8,877 bases of DNA from Candidatus Roizmanbacteria bacterium (GTDB taxonomy: Bacteria; Patescibacteriota; Microgenomatia; UBA1406; GWC2-37-13), in the NCBI GenBank assembly GCA_013334845.1, contig JAAXWV010000049.1, positions 1 through 8,877 of the forward strand. Direction: 5' to 3'. Below are positions 1-4,502 of the stretch, one piece after another (the first letter of the stretch is position 1; each line of letters begins with the position of its first letter). The translations under genes and the position numbers were made by a program. The notes beneath the pieces were generated by a model. The model searched no databases and was not told the DNA's origin. It was given only the letters and a program-made list of their open reading frames with translations.

Positions 1-417
1 GCCGCCTATAACAACCGTGGTTTGCTGCGCTTTGAGAAATTGTCCGATTTTAAAGGAGCCGAAAGCGATTTAGCCAAAGCCATCAGCCTTCAATCCGATT
101 ATGCCGAAGCCTGGGGTTTGCTTGCTGAAGCCCGACAACAGCAGGGGAAGGATGGTGGAACCCAGATCAAAAAGGCGCAGGAAGCAGTGCTTCTTGCAGG
201 TCAGTATGCCTACAACGGCCGTAAACTTAAAAAGCGTGACATTCGTAGCTTATGGATCGTTCGTTTAAATGCAGCAGCCCGCAATAACGGCACCACCTAC
301 AAGAGCCTTATTCATTCGCTGAAAGAAAAGAATATCGCCCTCGACAGAAAAATACTCTCTCAGATTGCAGTTGAGTATCCAGCTGTATTTGGGAAAATGA
401 TAGAACAGATGAAATAA
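1..417 (+). CDS. rplT: TPR-ribosomal protein L20 fusion, 5' partial
   Basis: The frame is open from base 1 (138 residues visible) and ends TAA at 415-417. Residues 1-34 form a good TPR repeat (YNNRG, A..DL.KAI.L), and residues 35-50 look like helix A of a second one. From about residue 55 (base 163) to the end the protein aligns without gaps to E. coli L20 residues 31-114 as I recall it, with about 45% identity by eye. Landmarks are AGQYAY, KKRDIRSLWI, NAAARNNG, LDRKIL and IAVEYP. L20 binds 23S rRNA early in 50S assembly, and in some bacteria its C-terminal domain also represses its own operon. The normal basic N-terminal tail is absent and TPR sequence stands in its place. The position directly before pheS is the classical rplT position, which supports the L20 call. 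GC is about 48-57% on both sides of the junction, so composition shows no seam. An assembly chimera is not excluded. A TTG at base 22 is an unlikely start because TPR homology continues upstream. Confidence 0.85.
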   Translation, partial: AAYNNRGLLRFEKLSDFKGAESDLAKAISLQSDYAEAWGLLAEARQQQGKDGGTQIKKAQEAVLLAGQYAYNGRKLKKRDIRSLWIVRLNAAARNNGTTYKSLIHSLKEKNIALDRKILSQIAVEYPAVFGKMIEQMK

Positions 418-430
418 CAGATGTTTTATT

Positions 431-1477
431 ATGGACGATATTCAAACATTACTGAATACATTTCAGGAACAGCTCTCATCGACCACAACACTCACTGATT
501 TAACAGTACTTGAGACTTCTTATCTTGGCCGAAATGGAACTATCAACAACAAACTTAAAAATATCGGAGCTATACCTCCTGAAGAGCGAAAACAATACGG
601 TGCCGCTATTAATGATTTAAAAAAAGCGGTTGAAACAGCCCTTTTAGACCGGAAAAGCGTGCTTTTGAAAGAGAAGGACACAGCTACTAAGATTGACGTC
701 ACACTCCCCGGAACTGCCTATCCTCATGGGTCACTTCACATGGTCACCTATGCAGTGGAAGAGATTAGTAGAATTTTTAGTAAAATAGGCTTTATCCGTA
801 TGACCTATCCGGAAGTAGAGTGGGAACATTTTTCATTTGAAGCATTGAATATTCCCAAGACACACCCCGCTCGCGATGATGTCGAGACTTTTTTCGTCGA
901 CGGCCCGGAAAGCGAACAATATGGAAAGATGGTTTTATCTCCTCATACTTCTTCAGGGCAAGTCCGTGAGATGCTTCGGGTAGGGAAGCCACCCATCCGT
1001 ATGATCAGTATTGGAAAGTGTTATCGTCCTAACTGGGATGTGACCCATGTTCCTATGTTCCATCAGTTTGAAGCACTTTGCGTGGATACAACTATTAATA
1101 TCACGAATTTGAAGGGTACTATTGATTATTTCGTAAAGGAATTTTTCGGTGAAAACCGGGAGTCCCGACTGCGACCGCATCATTTTCAATTCACCGAACC
1201 CTCATTTGAAGTTGACATCACCTGCGGAGAGTGTCTTGGCACTGGTGAGAAGAATGGAGCTAAGTGCCGTGTCTGTAAATCCGGTTGGCTCGAACTAGCC
1301 GGAGCCGGCATGGTGCATCCGAACGTCTTAAAAGCCGGCGGACTCGATCCCGACAAATATACCGCCTGGGCTTTTGCCTTTGGACTGGAGCGAATGATGA
1401 TGATGAAGGAGGGTATTAAACTAAGTGATATGCGCATTATGTATAGTGGAGATGTTAAGTTCCTTGAACAGTTCTAA
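431..1477 (+). CDS. pheS: Phenylalanine--tRNA ligase alpha subunit
   Basis: This is the catalytic subunit of the cytoplasmic (alpha-beta)2 PheRS, which activates Phe with ATP and charges tRNA-Phe. It has 348 residues, normal for bacterial PheS. Residues 1-85 are a charged helical region, expected to be the tRNA-contacting coiled coil. The class II catalytic domain follows. Visible motifs are HPARD at 145-149, HTSSGQ at 172-177, motif 2 (GKCYR at 195-199, then TH.PMFHQFE at 205-214), GMVHPNV at 293-299 and motif 3 (FGLER at 317-321). A CxxC-x10-CxxC insertion (C265, C268, C279, C282) precedes GWLEL and probably binds zinc. Similar four-Cys insertions occur in some other bacterial PheS proteins, as I recall. 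The ATG lies 13 bases after the upstream stop and 5 bases separate its stop from pheT, consistent with cotranscription. No Shine-Dalgarno sequence is seen. Confidence 0.97.
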   Translation: MDDIQTLLNTFQEQLSSTTTLTDLTVLETSYLGRNGTINNKLKNIGAIPPEERKQYGAAINDLKKAVETALLDRKSVLLKEKDTATKIDVTLPGTAYPHGSLHMVTYAVEEISRIFSKIGFIRMTYPEVEWEHFSFEALNIPKTHPARDDVETFFVDGPESEQYGKMVLSPHTSSGQVREMLRVGKPPIRMISIGKCYRPNWDVTHVPMFHQFEALCVDTTINITNLKGTIDYFVKEFFGENRESRLRPHHFQFTEPSFEVDITCGECLGTGEKNGAKCRVCKSGWLELAGAGMVHPNVLKAGGLDPDKYTAWAFAFGLERMMMMKEGIKLSDMRIMYSGDVKFLEQF

Positions 1478-1482
1478 CTTAT

Positions 1483-3468
1483 ATGGATATCAAAATCACC
1501 TACAATTGGCTGCTTGATTATCTGGAAACAGATGCCGATCCATATGAAATTCAGAAGTATCTCTCGCTCTGCGGGCCTTCTATCGATCGTGTTCATAAAG
1601 GAGAGGATGACTATGTATTTGATATTGAAGTAACAACAAACCGGATAGACATGGCAAGCGTTTTTGGCATCGCTCAAGAAGCGCAGGCAATCTTGCCTCA
1701 ATTCGGCAAAAAGGCAGTCCTAAAATACAATCCTCTTGATAAGTATACCTTTTCCTCAATCCAGGAGCAAGATGAACTACCGCTGCATCTGGAGATTGAT
1801 TCAAAGCTCGCCACTCGCTTTACTATGGCGGTGATAAAAGGCATATCGATTCACCCTTCAGAGGAAATTATTCGCAAGCGATTAACTTATTGTGGTATTA
1901 ATTCGATTAATAACGTAGTTGACGTTTCCAACTATCTGATGTTGTCACTCGGACAACCCTCACATGTATTCGACTATGATCGGATTACAGAAGGTGTATT
2001 TAAAATGCGACTTTCTCAAAAAGGTGAAAAAATCGTGACACTTGATAAAAAAGAGTTGACGCTTCCGGGCAACGACATTGTTATGGAAGATGCTTCAGGA
2101 AAACTCATTGACTTGTGTGGCGTGATGGGAGGTCTTTCGTCTTCCGTTACTGAAAATACCAAAAACGTAGTTCTATTTGTACAAACATATGATAAACGTA
2201 AGATCCGCCGCACTTCAATGACCACGGCACAACGGACAATAGCCTCAACATATTTTGAAAAAGGTCTTGATGAAAATCGGGTAGAGCATGCCTTCGTCTA
2301 TGGGATTGATCTGCTCCTTCAACAGACAGGAGGATTGGTTGCTTCAAAGCTGTACGACATATATCCGACTAAAAACGAGCCGAAACACATCTCCGTTTCA
2401 CTCGACGACATTAATCGAGTAATGGGAGTCGAAGTCGAGCTGAAAACTGTGAGAGATATTCTTTCACGGCTCGGATTTGGAGTAGAGGAGCGTAGTGAAA
2501 ACGTTCTGAATGTTATTGTTCCCACGTACCGTATTCAGGATATTGAACTAAAAGAGGACATTATCGAAGAGATTGCGCGCGTCTGGGGATATCACAACCT
2601 GCCTAATAACATTCAAAACACTGGTTATGTGAAGCAGCCGAAAGAGATGGAGCAACTCTTCTCACTGCAGTCAAAAACAAAATATACTCTTAAGCATTAC
2701 GGCTTCCATGAATCAATGAACTATTCAATGATTTCAGCCGATTTAATTAAAGCACTCGGTGACAATCCTGACCGCTATTTAAAGATAAAAGATGCTATCT
2801 CGGCAGAGATAGAGTATATGCGACAGTCGTTGTTTCCATCACTTCTTAAGAACGTGAAAGATAACGAAGGAAAATCAGACAGTCTCAATTTTTTCGAGAT
2901 CGCTAAAGTATATTCTCCTCATGAGAACGATCTCCCCGATGAAAAATTTATGCTGGCTCTGGCAACTAATGGCTCGTTTTATGATCTTAAAGGAGCTATT
3001 GAAGTGCTCGCAAGGGAACTAAACATACAAAATATAGCATTTACCACGGGCAGCAACAGACTATTCTCTTCCGCCCAGGCAGAAGTATGGATTGATGATA
3101 AAAAGTTCGGTGATATTGGACTATTAAGCGCGGCCATCCAGGAAAAGCTTATGATAAAACAGCCCGTGATGATTGCAGAACTCGACTTTACTGTTCTTAT
3201 GGAAAATTATCATCTATTACCCCGTTATGTGGCACCAAATCCGTTTGCAGCAATTAAACTCGATCTTACTATTAATGATCCCAAATATAGTTATCAGGAA
3301 ATGACGGTAAAAGCCCATGAAGTAACGCCGTTCTTGAAGGAAATTCATGTTATAGATACTTTTAAAAACAATATTACCCTGCGGTTCCTCTTCAACTCCT
3401 CTGAAAAAAATCTGACAGAGATAGAAGCAAAGCAGGCGTTAGACCAGATAAAAACCATCTTTTCATGA
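1483..3468 (+). CDS. pheT: Phenylalanine--tRNA ligase beta subunit, lacking the EMAP/OB domain
   Basis: This is the beta subunit of PheRS, which carries the editing, structural and anticodon-binding modules. It has 661 residues against about 790-800 in most bacteria. The N-terminal segment (KITYNWLLDYL) runs from LCGPSIDRV almost directly into VTTNRIDM, so the roughly 110-residue tRNA-binding OB insertion is missing. The B3/B4 editing domain spans about 107-300 (VVDVSNYLML, GQPSHVFD, GVMGG). B5 spans about 302-372 (ending IIEEIARVWGYHNLP). The catalytic-like core spans about 385-575, and a short ferredoxin-like anticodon-binding domain about 580-661. An ungapped alignment to recalled E. coli PheT places H161, T252 and A254 on editing residues H265, T354 and A356, but puts F232 on E334. 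The TGA stop overlaps the next start as ATGA. No ribosome binding site is visible. The identity is secure; the editing consequence is inferred. Confidence 0.96.
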   Translation: MDIKITYNWLLDYLETDADPYEIQKYLSLCGPSIDRVHKGEDDYVFDIEVTTNRIDMASVFGIAQEAQAILPQFGKKAVLKYNPLDKYTFSSIQEQDELPLHLEIDSKLATRFTMAVIKGISIHPSEEIIRKRLTYCGINSINNVVDVSNYLMLSLGQPSHVFDYDRITEGVFKMRLSQKGEKIVTLDKKELTLPGNDIVMEDASGKLIDLCGVMGGLSSSVTENTKNVVLFVQTYDKRKIRRTSMTTAQRTIASTYFEKGLDENRVEHAFVYGIDLLLQQTGGLVASKLYDIYPTKNEPKHISVSLDDINRVMGVEVELKTVRDILSRLGFGVEERSENVLNVIVPTYRIQDIELKEDIIEEIARVWGYHNLPNNIQNTGYVKQPKEMEQLFSLQSKTKYTLKHYGFHESMNYSMISADLIKALGDNPDRYLKIKDAISAEIEYMRQSLFPSLLKNVKDNEGKSDSLNFFEIAKVYSPHENDLPDEKFMLALATNGSFYDLKGAIEVLARELNIQNIAFTTGSNRLFSSAQAEVWIDDKKFGDIGLLSAAIQEKLMIKQPVMIAELDFTVLMENYHLLPRYVAPNPFAAIKLDLTINDPKYSYQEMTVKAHEVTPFLKEIHVIDTFKNNITLRFLFNSSEKNLTEIEAKQALDQIKTIFS

Positions 3469-3776
3469 TGCCTAAATTGGTTCGTGACACTATCCCCCTG
3501 TATCTTAAGTCGATCGGTAAAACTCCCGTCTTTCATACTGCTAATAAACAACAGTTGCCTCACTTACTGTCTGAGAAGTTGCGCGAAGAGATTGAAGAGC
3601 TTATTGCCAGTCATTCCGCCGAAGAAATGGCCGATGTGCTAGAAGTTCTTGATGCTATGCAGATTGAGTTTGGTATTAATCCAATTGAGGTGGGGAGAGT
3701 AAAACAAGAAAAACGTAATGCTCGTGGCGGTTTTACGAAGGGAATTGTCTTGGAAAAAGTGCTTCCCGAAGAATAG
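3465..3776 (+). CDS. MazG/HisE-superfamily nucleotide pyrophosphohydrolase-like protein
   Basis: This is a 103-residue all-alpha protein. It resembles the short 'phosphoribosyl-ATP pyrophosphohydrolase-like' family, recognised by the KLVRD start and the RGGF segment near the C-terminus. The metal-binding signature is present: EExxE (E41, E42, E45) on one helix and ExxD (E54, D57) on the next. Such proteins typically split nucleoside triphosphates into NMP and pyrophosphate and are thought to clean the nucleotide pool. The substrate cannot be told from sequence. A dedicated HisE role is unlikely because no his genes are nearby. Its ATG overlaps the pheT stop codon (ATGA), which suggests translational coupling. 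A second ATG follows at 3468, and either could be used. No Shine-Dalgarno sequence is seen. An intrinsic terminator lies about 100 bases after its stop. Confidence 0.85.
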   Translation: MMPKLVRDTIPLYLKSIGKTPVFHTANKQQLPHLLSEKLREEIEELIASHSAEEMADVLEVLDAMQIEFGINPIEVGRVKQEKRNARGGFTKGIVLEKVLPEE

Positions 3777-3804
3777 TTTTCAAACCATTTAACCACTTTA
3801 TAAT
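3777..3804 (+). promoter_or_regulatory. Candidate sigma-70-type promoter for a short leader or small RNA
   Basis: TTTTCA (3777-3782) and a perfect TATAAT (3799-3804) are separated by 16 bases, directly after the stop of the MazG-like gene. Transcription would start near A3811. The only feature before the terminator is a 7-codon ORF (3827-3850, MYTEYVA), so the product would be an RNA of about 100 nt or a leader for the Nudix gene. The -35 matches only 4 of 6 positions. Confidence 0.35.
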
Positions 3805-3810
3805 CTTTAC

Positions 3811-3910
3811 AGAATGGTCTGATAATATGTATACTGAATATGTCGCTTAGGGAACTTCGAGTAGAGTAATGTCATTTAAAAGCAGACTTGAAACACAGTC
3901 TGCTTTTTTT
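3811..3910 (+). ncRNA. Candidate leader or small RNA ending in the terminator
   Basis: A transcript from the candidate promoter upstream would be about 100 nt and end at the strong terminator. GGTCTG at 3816-3821 can pair with CAGACT at 3883-3888, the 5' arm of the terminator, with one G-U pair. That is the geometry of an antiterminator. The leader has no Phe-rich peptide and no known riboswitch or T-box signature I can recognise. It could equally be an untranslated tail of the pheST operon. This is an inference from short motifs only. Confidence 0.25.
3878..3910 (+). terminator. Rho-independent terminator after the pheST cluster
   Basis: AAAAGCAGACT (3878-3888) pairs perfectly with AGTCTGCTTTT (3897-3907) around an 8-base loop (3889-3896). 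It is followed by an uninterrupted T run through 3910. This is a textbook intrinsic terminator on the plus strand and closes the rplT-pheS-pheT-MazG unit. It ends only 11 bases before the Nudix ATG. Confidence 0.9.
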
Positions 3911-3915
3911 ATAAT
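3888..3915 (+). promoter_or_regulatory. Promoter of the Nudix gene, embedded in the terminator
   Basis: TTGAAA (3888-3893, 5 of 6 consensus bases) sits at the top of the terminator stem and in its loop. A perfect TATAAT (3910-3915) begins at the last T of the U tract. The spacer is 16 bases. The expected start site, about 7 bases after the -10, falls on the ATG at 3922, predicting a leaderless mRNA. The same DNA therefore appears to end one transcript and start the next. Confidence 0.7.
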
Positions 3916-3921
3916 AGAAAT

Positions 3922-4371
3922 ATGTTGCTACCCACAGACCCCTCTAAACGACATTATCTTTTTACTGATGACATAAAGTTTCTTCAAAAGGCTATTATAT
4001 TTCACCCCGCAAAACGGGAAGTATTTTTGACTCTCAAACGATCGCTCACTGATGTAAGCCGACCTGGATGCTGGGATCTCCCTGGAGGAAACCTATCATT
4101 TGGAGAACGGCACGACGAGGCACTCATACGAGAAATTAGAGAAGAAACCGGACTGGAAGCCAGCTCATTCAAGCCACTGACCGTTTCAACCAATTTTGAC
4201 GTTCAAACAAAAATCTATTATCTCTACATCGGATACAGCTGTAAGGCATTAACGGAGCACCTAACACTAAGCAGCGAACATATAGCCTATCAGTGGGTTA
4301 CACTCTCACAGTTCCTCTCACTAGAAACAGCGGATTTCCTTCAGGAAACGGCTAAACTCATACAAATGTAG
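3922..4371 (+). CDS. Nudix hydrolase
   Basis: This 149-residue protein has a complete Nudix box at residues 56-78: G56, then NLSFG, E62, seven residues, R70 E71, and EETGL (74-78). It fits GX5EX7REUXEEXGU, and the E71/E74/E75 side chains should bind the catalytic metal. The sequence WDLPGGNL just before the box is typical of the fold. Nudix enzymes hydrolyse nucleoside diphosphates linked to another group, and many act on (d)NTPs. The substrate here is unknown; a MutT-like or general sanitising role is plausible because a MazG-like gene lies just upstream. ATG 3922 is the only sensible start: the frame closes at 3877 (TAA) and only a TTG lies between. The start sits 6 bases after a perfect -10 box, so the message is probably leaderless. 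The gene converges on the PBP gene. Confidence 0.93.
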   Translation: MLLPTDPSKRHYLFTDDIKFLQKAIIFHPAKREVFLTLKRSLTDVSRPGCWDLPGGNLSFGERHDEALIREIREETGLEASSFKPLTVSTNFDVQTKIYYLYIGYSCKALTEHLTLSSEHIAYQWVTLSQFLSLETADFLQETAKLIQM

Positions 4372-4500
4372 ACTATATTCTACTGAAATCTTAAATTGTG
4401 TATGATACTATAAAGGTGAGGTCTTACGGTTTGTGCCATTAATAATATATGGCTGTGAATACCCCTCGCTTTACCCACCAGGCAGAAACAAGCCGATTTT
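4372..4500. other. Convergent intergenic spacer with long imperfect hairpin
   Basis: There is no gene in these 129 bases between convergent stops. Bases 4412-4472 fold as a rod: AAAG/CTTT (4412-4415 with 4469-4472), GAGG/CCTC (4418-4421 with 4464-4467), GGT/ACC (4428-4430 with 4461-4463), TT/AA (4431-4432 with 4458-4459) and GCCAT/ATGGC (4435-4439 with 4449-4453), with a 9-base loop. A TATGAT hexamer at 4401-4406 could be a -10 for a short plus-strand RNA, without a clear -35. A competing plus-strand fold pairs CGGTTTGTGCC (4427-4437) with 4481-4495, directly before a run of six T (4497-4502), and could terminate the Nudix transcript. I do not recognise a known RNA family. Confidence 0.4.
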
Positions 4501-4502
4501 TT
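4427..4502 (+). terminator. Weak candidate terminator of the Nudix transcript
   Basis: CGG TTTGT GCC at 4427-4437 can pair with GGC (4481-4483) and ACAAGCCG (4488-4495) with a 4-base bulge, followed by T4497-4502. The loop is long (about 43 bases) and holds its own smaller hairpin. This is not a textbook terminator, but it is the only T run after an inverted repeat downstream of the Nudix gene. The run overlaps the last codon area of the opposing PBP gene. Confidence 0.3.

Noticed and set aside
22..417. A complete gene starting at the TTG at base 22
   Set aside because: TPR homology continues upstream of the TTG to base 1, so the gene is cut by the window edge.
3466..3468. TGA recoded as glycine
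   Set aside because: TGA ends pheT exactly at the expected C-terminus, and read-through would give an unrelated sequence in the frame overlapping the MazG-like gene.
3827..3850. Seven-codon leader peptide (MYTEYVA)
   Set aside because: It has no regulatory codon run and no ribosome binding site; an ORF this short is expected by chance.
4412..4480. A tRNA gene ending in CCA
   Set aside because: The bases before CCA do not pair with a 5' acceptor strand, and no T-loop or anticodon arm can be drawn.
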